Shown piece by piece: positions 25,210-34,680 of a stretch of 64,000 bases of DNA. Numbering within the stretch: position 1 is the first letter of the stretch; the number at the start of each line of letters is the position of its first letter. The notes below the pieces were generated by a model. It was not told the DNA's origin, did no database searches, and saw only the letters and a program-made list of their open reading frames with translations. A program made the position numbers and the translations under genes. Source of the stretch: Dryococelus australis (Eukaryota > Arthropoda > Insecta > Phasmatodea > Phasmatidae); assembly GCA_029891345.1 (NCBI GenBank), contig CM057002.1, positions 63,292,777 through 63,356,776 of the forward strand. The letters run 5' to 3'.

Positions 25210-25805
25210 CTACCGATCAGTACCGCCAATACTGCTCACAGTATGTAAAATATCTTCAATTGAAGCGGTTGCATTCACAGTTGGCGATTTATTCAGTTGA
25301 AACTCTGCTACTTGTAGCTGACATACAAGTTGATCCGACCATCTCCAGTAGTCCGGAGTGGTTACTGTGCTAGACTCCCTGTCAGCAGTGCGCACTAACC
25401 ATCCGCCAAAATCCAAAATGATTTTGTAACGTGTCAGAAAATCAATTCCTAGTATCACAGTCTTCATCAAACCTTTGATGACCAAACTGAGATTTGTTTT
25501 GTGCTGCCTAGCCCCTCAATAGTTGATAAAACTTGTCTGCTAACTATCGGGCTTGATTTTGCGGTTGCACCAATAATGTGGAGCCTGCGTACTGATATGA
25601 CAGGTAGCTTATATCCGGTGGCACAGATATCACTTACAAATATTTTCGCCACGCAGCTTATCTCAGCTCCACTGTCTAACAAACATGGCACTGGCAAACC
25701 CCATACAGTTAACTTCAACTCGGGACACAACGTTTCCTGCATAACAACGTCGTCTTCGGCAGTACTGTCCAAGAAAAAATACATGTCGTTTGTTCCTAAT
25801 AACAC
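25210..25805 (-). pseudogene. pol: Gypsy element 1: aspartic protease, frameshifted
   Basis: A retropepsin would cleave the Gag-Pol precursor. The first frame (25,805-25,467) has CLLDSGAEISCV, containing the catalytic D-S-G at about 25,676. The second frame (25,485-25,210) continues with VILGIDFLTRYKIILDFGGW, the C-terminal 'LG-D-F' hallmark of Ty3/Gypsy proteases. The two overlap in different frames near 25,470-25,485, so one frameshift breaks the gene. It lies between Gag and RT, the expected order. Confidence 0.85.
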
Positions 25806-26750
25806 AGTACTTATAAAAATATTTTCTACACGTTTCAGCTCAATGTCAATTTTTTTTTCGAAGCATCAACCACACTACTGGACACCTTGGTGCTACGCTC
25901 GGTGATTTGGACCAGCGACTGGGATCCTGTTTCCCTTACCCTTTCTAGTTTAGCTTAGTATTATTGCTCTCACTTGCATTCTGTGGACTCGCCTTTCTCC
26001 AGTTTATCGTAAGCAGTGCAGGAACAAACGATGGCATTCACGGGTCAAGCGGCGTCTGACTCAATATAACCGCAAGGCTGTGGCAGTAAATAGCCTGTAT
26101 GTCTTTGGCTATAGCTGCCTCCAGCTGACTTGCGGTGTTTGATTGCCGTCTGTTGTTCCATTTCTGCCCTGCGGTACAGACATGTGCGGAAAACTGTTCA
26201 CTGCCTGATTGTAAATAGTCTGTGTATTATCCCTTGGTGCAGGCGTGCCATATGATGTAGGCGATCGCGGGCTTCGGTCCTCTACTGACCTTTCTCCCTG
26301 TTGACCCAACCTCTCTTCACGGCCCAGACAGTGTCTGCGGGTCCTCTAACCTCTCCTGCCTGAATATTACTTTATGCCTCTGAATGAGTGTTAGCTGTTT
26401 CTCCGGTCAGGGCCTTGGCCTAGTGAATACGGCTCGTAGTAGTCCACGCGAAAAGCTTTCACTTTAGGACGCCCATTATTGTTCTGTCTGTAGCCTCCCC
26501 TATACTGGGTTTGCTGGTTTCCTGGATACTATGGCTGCGGTCGTTCAATCGACCCTGGCTTGTCGCCATTCTGTTGTCTATGCATCTTATCTATTTGATC
26601 GATAAATAGTCCCTCGCGGAATGATACTATGTCTGTATCTCTGCGTCCTGACTAGTGTGCTTGGTAGAGATAGGGTAACTGCAGTAACACCAGTGCTGTA
26701 AACTCCTCATCGCTAACCGGAGGGCTTAAGTGTCTCGATTCTCGTACATG
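25806..26750 (-). pseudogene. gag: Gypsy element 1: decayed Gag C-terminal/nucleocapsid region
   Basis: Between capsid-like and protease frames the - strand shows low-complexity Q/N/G/R/P-rich translations (for example 26,309-26,109, and a 'YRGGYRQNNNGR' stretch near 26,480), as expected for a nucleic-acid-binding Gag tail. Several stops interrupt it. No clear CCHC zinc knuckle was seen. Confidence 0.5.
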
Positions 26751-26981
26751 TCAGATGTGTGCTTCCAGGCTGCGCCCTCGGCCGGGTATAAACCTTTCTG
26801 CGTAGAGCTGCGCTCTCAGGTTTCCCTGCACTTTTGCATTCCAGAAATAGTCTGTGAATTTGCGCTTGAATTCAGAGTAGCTTGTCGTGGTGCTTTTCGT
26901 TACCTCCCACCTATAGTAGGCCATTGACTTCAGTGCTATACTAAGACATCCCAGTTTGTCGGGGTCACTTAGTCTGAACAA
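26751..26981 (-). pseudogene. gag: Gypsy element 1: Gag capsid-like segment
   Basis: The frame contains 'LGCLSIALKSMAYYRW', then 'YSEFKRKFTDYFWNAKVQGN' and 'FIPGRGRSLEAHI', which resembles the retrotransposon Gag capsid domain (a W-x-x-F-x-x-x-F helix pattern before the C-terminal half). It follows the N-terminal coiled-coil frame after a stop and frame change at about 26,985. Confidence 0.7.
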
Positions 26982-26993
26982 AACCGAATATTC

Positions 26994-27656
26994 TTAAAAT
27001 TTCAGTAAGAAATTGATTTGCTTTTCCCCTGATTCTCCCTCGAATTTGGCCATCTGTTCCGCCCACAGTTTCGATGGGTGATGTAGCCACGTGCTAATAG
27101 GTACATTTGTCACAGGAATATCAGGCATTTGTATGGCAGTCTGATCAGAAATGAATGTGCTGTTTCTGGGCTCTGTGTGTACATTATTAGTAAGATGCTG
27201 CACCTCCCCACGGTCAAAGTCGTGTACACTCACGTGAAGGTTTCTCACTCCCTCGACAACCTGAGTTAGCTGATCCACCTTATCAGCTACTCTGGCAAGC
27301 TTATCTGCAGTCGCTTTCTTGACTTGCCCCAGCTTGTTCTCTACGTGATTTTTTTGTGAGGTGAATTTTTCTGTTACCAGCTGATGTACTGCAATCAAGT
27401 CGGATGTGGCAGCTGGTCGCGCTTCTAGCCTGTTCATTCGCTGATCTACTTCACTAAACTGTACATTGCCAGCACTCTTTACCTTTTCTAGCTCTTCCCT
27501 TGTCTCGGTCACTTCCTGGTGTACAATGTTTACCTCTGAAGCAAGCTGTTGCAGATTAGCTGCTACGTCTTCTCTTAACAGTGAAACCTGTGACTGTGCC
27601 GTTTCCGTTAGCTGTGACTTGACTTCACTTATCTGCGTTTGCATAGCCTCTGTCAT
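26994..27656 (-). pseudogene. gag: Gypsy element 1: Gag N-terminal coiled-coil region
   Basis: The frame has 220 codons from ATG at 27,656. Residues about 1-140 are rich in E, Q, K, V and L with heptad spacing (for example VTETREELEKVKSAG, ADKLARVADKVDQLTQVVEG), a strong coiled-coil pattern. The C-terminal part, 'FEGESGEKQINFLLKF', leads into the capsid-like segment. Such N-terminal coiled coils help Gag multimerise; that is a family-level inference. The ATG lies only five bases from the repeat at 27,661, leaving no room for a standard primer-binding site, so either the true start or the LTR border differs from what I mark. Confidence 0.75.
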
Positions 27657-27660
27657 ACGT

Positions 27661-28035
27661 GTTCAACTGAAAATAGGAAGATGAGGGATATGACAAAACG
27701 TGCATATTCGGAAAAGGTGTCAGACGTATCAACTCCAGCTTAAAAACTATTTATTCAAAAATATTAAAAAATGTTCAAAATCAAAATATCTGTTTTTATT
27801 AAGCTGGAAAAATTAATAAAATAATCAAAAATCCCTAAATGGCAATGAGCAAGGAAAAAGAATAGTGTTCAAACTAAGATGCCGTTAGGAAGTGGTCATT
27901 GGTAACGGTCATTATTTAATACCGTTACGTGACACGTATTTAACAGTCTGACTTAACAGTTTAAATAAACGCAGTTCTCTCAAAAATAAATTGTCTTTAA
28001 CTTATTTCAGAAAAATGTAACTGAACTGTCTCAAA
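27661..28035 (-). repeat. 5' long direct repeat (LTR) of Gypsy element 1
   Basis: Direct-orientation partner of 23,444-23,818 (see there). On the - strand it lies upstream of gag, as a 5' LTR should. It may extend beyond 28,035, since the partner copy is cut at the deletion junction. I could not find TG/CA ends or a tRNA primer site. Confidence 0.65.
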
Positions 28036-28640
28036 AAGGTGAAACACTGAACTTCTCTCTCGGGTAACATTATGGGTAAAGTTTGGCGCCTTGCCGACAT
28101 GGCGTCGTGTAGAATGTTCTTCGCTAATGGCGTAACTTAGTTAAGTCCGAGGTGTAATAAAATTTAAGAACTTGATGGAAAACAGTTCTCGTAATTGAAT
28201 ACCAGATTGTAGGCGAAGGCAGGACGTAGTATGATGCAGAAGGAGCGGAGGTAGGAAAATGCAGATCCTGGGTGAGGTGCTACTGTACATGGCTCACGGA
28301 CGTTGCAGGTCTAACTAGCCACCTTAACTCCTATACAGCTGCTGAAATAAAAGCACGTGGAGTGCTTACTCTCGAACCTGACGCAAACCACAAATTAAAA
28401 ACTGTGGCAAGCTGTAGGACCTAAAGCGCCCTAACTTCTAATTCGAAATTGATCTGCTACGTCCAACATGACGAGCGCCCTAGCCTTACGTCTAGTGAAA
28501 CTGAAGATTGGCGGCAGAGAGAGCGAACTTTCAAACTGCCCGCGCGGCCTAATACTATGCTGAGCTCTCCAGCCAATCGCAGTACAGGATTTGAACCTGT
28601 CAGCCAATCGCAAGGCTTCCTGAAAAACGATCCAAAATGA
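28036..28640. other. Possible remainder of the 5' LTR, with duplicated CCAAT-type motif
   Basis: Sequence here is more GC-balanced than its flank and may be the part of the 5' LTR with no counterpart in the truncated 3' copy. It contains CAGCCAATCGCA twice (28,570-28,581 and 28,601-28,612; 31-bp period) and AATAAA near 28,345. A tRNA B-box-like GGTTCAAATCC occurs on the - strand between them. No gene. Confidence 0.35.
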
Positions 28641-30265
28641 CGCACTCCAAACCGCCTAAATCCCTATTCCGTAGAATTACGGGTCTCGTAGAAGTTAATC
28701 CAAAAATACAAAAGAAATTCCCTGAAACATTCACAGTAAAGGTGAGAACAAAAACATGAGTTATTAGTTAAAATATACAAACAAATAAAATATAGCTATC
28801 TATTTCAGTTAAACATTAATTATTGCCATTCGTACATCTAAGTTAAAATATCCTAATCATATGGAAAATGAAAAATAAAATAATAAAAATTACGAAAAAT
28901 TAAACACATGTGAAACATAGGTAAAATTACAAGTATTATGCATGGCACTGTCCAATGTGTGAAACAAACAATTATGAAACATAGGTGCAGATAGTAAAAA
29001 CAAAAGTTTTTTCCTAATGACATATTCCAGGATGTACCGAAACGATTTCCACTTTAGTAGCACCACAATGCAACTATTACAGAGTGTATGAGTTAATTAA
29101 CTTTAATTTAATTAGTTACTTTCTATATAGCTGTCCCGTTACATTTCGTATTGGTAACATTTAAACTGATTACACTTGAGCTATCTATGCTGGCAGTCTT
29201 TATGTGCACGAAATACAACAAATATGGCGTATAACTTGTATATAGTGCCATTTTAAAAATTGTAACAATAATTATACTTAAAAATATTAACTCAGTAGCT
29301 TCTCAACTACTTGCTCAGCGACATATTCTCATCCAAAGAGAGCTACTACAAAATGCAGCCTATTTATAAATTAACCTGTAATTTTGAAAGCAGCTAAATA
29401 AGTATTAAAATATTTTAATTTTGTATGCCGCATTTCTTATCTCAAATTCGGTGTGCAGAAGTACATAGTGCGTACACTACTCTCACTATGTAATATATTC
29501 AATCTTCAATCATCTTAAATAGTACTACCGCCTAAGGTTTATCCTTAAGTTGTAAAACATCAAGATATAAACGATAGATTATTACAGAATTTTGGAAAAA
29601 TAGCCCTTTGCTTGGGCGTTAATTTTAACTTGCATTATAACACTACTAATTCTTTAGGCATTCGTCAGTGTTTGCATATACGTCTACAAGAAATACATTA
29701 AAATTTTTACGTGTGTAACTAGTGTATTCTCTCGGGTGACCTCAATGTTGTAAAGATAAGACCCCCCTTCCCCTCCTACCAAGGTAAATGAGGTTTGTTT
29801 ACCTGCAGTGTAATGGCCGGATTTTTCATGTGGGAAACGTGAAGGACATTGCAATTAGCAGATGATATTATTTGTGGTACCCCCCCCCCCCCCCCCCCCC
29901 CGTCATCCTTGGTCAACTTCATTCTATCGCAATTACAGCTATATCAGCGCTAATGAACTCCGTTGTTACGTGCCACATGAATCTTTGTCTCGTTTGCAAA
30001 TATACTTTGTGCAGCATCAGTTAAATGATTGGAATATCACCTCTTCGCAAATATTAACCACGGTTTTTAAAGGCAATAACTTCATGCTCAAATAATGTAT
30101 ATAGTTCACAATAATATTTTAGTTACAAATTAAATTACATAGCAATTGGACTACAACAATATTAAAAAACTATTTTTAATAATCGTATGAAATTATTGTT
30201 AGAATTAATGAATAAAGTTTTTCTAAATCATTTATTTTAATCTGTACTCCCATTTGTTATCCAAG
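28641..30265. other. AT-rich non-coding DNA, 21-base C run
   Basis: No gene recognised. A C homopolymer lies at 29,880-29,900. Confidence 0.5.
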
Positions 30266-30449
30266 AGAAACCTTGCCAGTGTCCATAATTATTTAAAAGT
30301 TTATCCGCTGTTTTGTGAGCAGAGTTACGACATATGCTCCACAAAATTAGAAGAGTCAGTTTTCCTTTTATTGTACAGTAGAATGGGAGAAATAATAAGT
30401 ATTATATATGATTCAGGCATCTGCCATGCAAATGAAGATTTTGATTTGT
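30266..30449 (+). CDS. Candidate internal exon of an unidentified host gene
   Basis: A 184-bp open segment follows TTTGTTATCCAAG (acceptor-like) and ends before GTAAGT at 30,450, a strong donor. It starts in phase 0 and ends in phase 1. The translation (RNLASVHNYLKVYPLFCEQS, later KLEESVFLLLYSRMGEIIS) is mixed, with cysteines and helical stretches, and does not look like a transposon. I cannot name it. It could continue the gene suggested by the segments at 4396 and 19,151, but that would need introns of about 10-15 kb. It may equally be chance. Confidence 0.3.
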
Positions 30450-31175
30450 GTAAGTACAGAGAATCAGTTAAGTTTCTTCATCGTCAAGTTTAATGAACAA
30501 AGTATAACTTATGTAGCACATTGAGCACGGGATGGTCCGATGATGGCGCCAATTATGTTAAGAGTTTAATTAATTGTGTGTGCTATGTTATGAATTTTAT
30601 GTAGGTAGTTGGAAATGTCAGGTTTTCTCATTCCGTGACTCATGGATGCGTGGGTGAATAGAAAGTTTAGGAACTCCTAAAGGCGTCGGGCACGTGTGCA
30701 CCACTTGGCGAAGAATGTGGGCTTTTTACTCGTCTCATTCAGGACTTACACTCAAAAACGGAATGCAAAATTCTTTAAAATCTTAAAAACCTTGTATATT
30801 CCAACATTTGTGAAATGTTTGAACTTTATCTTTCCTCACTAATTTCTCTTAAAATTCTTGAAATGACAGCAGGAAAATGTAGAAAAGGAGGCATAAAGAA
30901 AGAAATAAGCCTCGGGATTGGAAGTCGTAAGCACAAGAAGACAATACAGCATAATTACACCTTCAGTGTTCAGGGAAGTCATAAGTTGACATTCAAGTTG
31001 GGAGCAGCGAACGGTACAATGAAATGTGCGAACATGCTTGGGCAGACTGTGTTGGAAAACACAGTCGCCTTCGAACACTATTTTCGAATGATATCTGCAT
31101 GTTGTACGAGGTTTGGTGAAATGAGGAGGTGATGAGAATCCTTGGCTAAACAATGTACCCACCAGTCAGAACTAA
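30450..31175. other. Non-coding DNA, no gene identified
   Basis: An open frame at 30,815-31,132 has no recognisable domain. Confidence 0.4.
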
Positions 31176-31406
31176 CAGCCGTGGACCTGAAGGCAGATAT
31201 TCCATTGTTTCGCAAGCCAATGAATGCCTTTTTCAATGTAGGCATTGTGCCATGAGAACTACCAATCCTTCGCAGTTTCCTTCACTTCAATATCCGATGT
31301 AAACCTCCGTCCTTTCAAATGTTATTTGGAGTAAAACATGTGAAAGTCACAGAGTGACAGGTCCGGACTTTAAGACGAATGATCTAGTACTTCGCAGTGA
31401 AGTTTG
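31176..31406 (-). pseudogene. Mariner-type transposase C-terminal fragment
   Basis: On the - strand the translation gives KLHCEVLDHSS, then SPDLSLCDFHMFYSK, then GRRFTSDIEVKETAKDW, and further on GIHWLAKQWNICLQVHG. This is the order of the third catalytic region and tail of mariner transposases: 'SPDL-x-x-CDF' with the last catalytic aspartate, then the 'F-x-S-D-x-EV' helix, then 'W-x-x-C'. At least two stops interrupt it. A poly-A/T tract at 31,408 truncates the N-terminal side. Inactive. Confidence 0.8.
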
Positions 31407-32724
31407 AAAAAAAAAAAAAAAAAAAGAGATTTTGTTTGATGGAGCACATGTGGGCGGCATGCTCAAATCCCAGGACTTTGATATTTATGGCACGATGCAG
31501 ACGCTGCGATGTTTCACAATATGGCTGACTTGGCGGTACCCATAAAGGATTTACAGAAAGGGGTATCTGCCTCCCACTCTGAGCTAAATCAAGGGCAATC
31601 GTGATAGTTTTGGTCTGGAGGCCAACTGCCCGACTACTATACAGTCAGATCGTTGGAACCTGAGCAGGGAATTTACTATGAAGAAATTAAACTATTTGGT
31701 AATTGGTGATATGGAGTTTGGGGCACATTGCCTACTGTTTGTTAGGAGAACCCACATGCATCATGAAAGGAAGGAGGACCATGCACTGACCTCTGTCCCC
31801 GTTGGAGTTCCGCTTCAGTTGAATAGAACGTCGGGGATGTGGATCCTTCTTCCTTCTGGTAAGGTTGAGGATATCACAGGGCCAGCATATTTAGGGGCCT
31901 ATCCAACAGCGGCGAGGTCAGATGATGTTTGGACTTTTGCAGATAGTAATTGAAAATTCGCGAAGGAAGTACTAAAGATAACTTTTCCCGGTGAAGGAGA
32001 ATATGCCCAGTAGGGCAGTAATATATATGCATAATGGGGAAGGTAGCCCCTAAAATGTGAAATTTCAGGAGATAATAATAACATATACCAGATGGACGAT
32101 AGCTATATAGTCTCTAGAAGTTTCCCGTTTATCTAGTACACCTGACTGTTGATGGTGACTATGTTCAAGGTACTCACTTAGCAGTTAAACATTAACAGAA
32201 TAATTGTTACTGACACATGAAGTGCCGTCCGATGGCTATCGCATTTTTGCCGTAATATTAGGATTGTTGAGGATAGAGTTTAATGGAGTATTGAAATCTA
32301 AAGTGAGTGAAGTTATAGCGGTTTCTCATGCCATTAACACTATGAATGACATTAAGGAAAGGGCTTATATACAGAAATATTTTACTTTTTTTTTTAATAG
32401 TATGGTTAAAGTCGTAAGCACAAGAAGACAATACACTGTTCTGGAAACAACATAAAGCTTAAGTAATATCTCACGTGTTTATGCAGTTCTTTGGTATACA
32501 ATGTCCTTCATCCATCCCCATACGCAATAAACTATGCATTTCCAATTTGTCGAATTACCCTGTAAATATTGGGAATAGGACCCAATTTTAGACCTATGTG
32601 ACATATTTTGCACCTTATGATGTAAGCCCTGTGGGTGATGGTAAATCCAAGTGAGTAAACCAGTATTTACATACTTTCTCGGCATTTTGGTAGAACTCAT
32701 TCCGAGCTCCTCCCGTTTCTGCAA
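31407..32724. other. Non-coding DNA, no gene identified
   Basis: Frames at 31,678-31,953 and 32,204-32,455 are open but show no known domain. The second has a stop immediately upstream and no good acceptor. Confidence 0.4.
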
Positions 32725-32960
32725 GTGGGACCGCGGTAATGCAGCGGCTAAAGCACTCACCTCCCACCAAGGCGCCCGGATTTTCGCACGTGGGAGTCAT
32801 GTCGGGACGATGCCGCTTGCCGACGGGTTTTCTCGGGGGCCTCCCGTTCCCCCGCCCCTGTATTCCAGCGTTGCTTTATATCCACCTCATTTCGCCCTCA
32901 TCGGCTGTGAAGACCTCGTGGTGCAGAGCCATTCCAAATATCATCCACTTCACTCCATTC
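32725..32960 (+). mobile_element. Probable tRNA-derived SINE
   Basis: The head resembles a tRNA promoter: TGCAGCGGCTAAAGCACTC (A-box-like), then CTCCCACC, then a degraded B box (GGATTTTCGCAC). A body of C/T-rich 'ctcccgttcccccgcccc' follows, then 'ctcatcggctgtgaagacctcgtggtg'. The arrangement fits insect SINEs, but the B box is weak and the ends and duplication are not resolved. Confidence 0.5.
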
Positions 32961-34009
32961 GATGACTCGTGGTCACAGTTCGCTGTGGAAACATGGGACA
33001 TAATTATTCAGCTGCTTATTTTACACAAATTCTCCGTTTATCGACAAGGATGCGAATCTGCAGTATGGAGCGGGAAGTTCATTATCCCCCCACCACCCTT
33101 GCCATGGGCCGGGTAGTGGCAAAAACGACGCCCCGCGTTTGGTGTGCGAGTGTGGGTTGGTCGTGGGCGGCTGACGGAACTAGAGAGGGGGCAACCCCTA
33201 GTTCCGTCGACATTGAGCAGGGAAGGGAGGGTGTTTGTCGACGACATGTGGTGGTTTTTGCAGCGCCGCGAGAGCTAGCGAAACACACGAGGCGCGAGTA
33301 CAGGCATCCTGCATCGGCTGCAGCTCCGCACGCCGAGTGGCCCAAAAACCGTAGACATATCCCATCCCAAAAGCTCTGGTTTGCTCAATTTCTCACAGAG
33401 CGAACAACCCTCCCCCCTCCCTAACACACACACGAGTAGTTAGGCGCCAACACCACTGGCACAGCTACTGAGAAATAATTGTAATTAATGAGGCATGCTC
33501 GTGCGGATTTACAGCCTGGGCTAATTAGACAGCTCGGAAGTGCAAGATGTCACTGCGGTAGCCATGTACTGTATGACGCCCTTTCCTGTCATCAGGCGAG
33601 CTGAGGACGTTACCTGTTTCGAAACATGCAGATGTAATACATGTTTGCATAGAGCCTCTTTCCTATATCGGTCGGCAAACATTCAACCAACGTAAAACAA
33701 CCATAACCTTTTAATAAGCCGTCGCGTAAATATTTAAATTAAAAGTGTAATATTCATATTGGCCAGCCATTTCGAAAAAATAGCCCTACATTGAAATTAA
33801 GCTTTTAACATTATATATTTTGGAAACTACTAAATATATGCCTGTCAAATTATTCAGATATTAAATACTATGGTAGGTCACTGCACAATTCAAACGTAGG
33901 CCTATACGTATTTAATGGACTAGGCACTTATTTTCAATACGGTGCTCATAAAAACATTTTAGATTAATCTGGTATATATATATATATAATTATATCGTAT
34001 CGTTTGTCC
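32961..34009. other. GC-richer patch then AT-rich DNA, no gene identified
   Basis: 33,080-33,430 is GC-rich with overlapping frames on both strands and no recognisable domain. The rest is AT-rich. Confidence 0.4.
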
Positions 34010-34680
34010 AATTTTTACCAAACTTAGTACACAGAACCAATCACAATAAGCATAAAATATAACATCACATAGATTATTCTGTCTTCCTTTTTTTTATAGA
34101 TAGTATTACACGAAAAACTAAGATTTTCTCATATCTCTGGAAACAATAAACAGATTCCAACCAAATCTGGCAAATAATTATTACTGCGTTTTAAGTAAGT
34201 CAGGTAGTTATTTTCAAAATGGCGGCAATGCAAAAGTGTATACTACTATGATACATCTACCAACTATGTAACCAATTTAAACCAAACTCTTTATGTTGCC
34301 ATGTAACTAATATTATGGTTGGCGACTTTAACATTTGTGATTTAAATGTGTAAGCCAGTTATTTCCAATATGGCAACCATACAAATATTTTTAGGTTATG
34401 GTGAAACATGTACCATAAAGTTTAACCAATTTCGATATCACGAAACTAAGTTTAACCAAACTTCGTATGCTGTCAAAAGCATATATTGCAACCATCAAAT
34501 GTGCCTACATAGAATCTATTTTTCTTCCAACATTTTGTAAGACAGCTGCACTTTTATCCCATATCTTGGGAAACAATCGCGATTTCCACCAAATTTTGGC
34601 AACCATATATTACTATGGTAGCCAATGGTAAACTATTGTGTTATTATATGTGTATCAGGCAGTTGTTTTGAAAATTGTGG
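34010..34680. repeat. Degenerate repeat region built on 'CCAAATTTGG' units
   Basis: Related units recur. One at about 34,130-34,225 ('ggaaacaat', 'ccaaccaaatctggca', 'gtaagtcaggtagttatttt', 'caaaatggcggc') is repeated in degraded form at about 34,560-34,680 ('gggaaacaat', 'ccaccaaattttggca', 'gtatcaggcagttgtttt', 'gaaaattgtggc'). Intermediate partial units lie between. Similar single units appear near 22,950, 48,840 and 62,610. It has the look of an old, diverged tandem or interspersed repeat. No protein. Confidence 0.55.

Noticed and set aside
28584-28598. tRNA-like B box on the - strand
   Set aside because: No A box at the right distance upstream and no cloverleaf; it lies between two copies of a CCAAT-type repeat, so it is probably coincidental.
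32204-32299. Possible exon ending at a GTGAGT donor
   Set aside because: An in-frame stop lies immediately upstream, and no acceptor with a pyrimidine tract is present in the needed phase.
34010-34680. CRISPR-like array
   Set aside because: Units are diverged and unevenly spaced with no conserved short repeat separating unique spacers, and the DNA is clearly eukaryotic.
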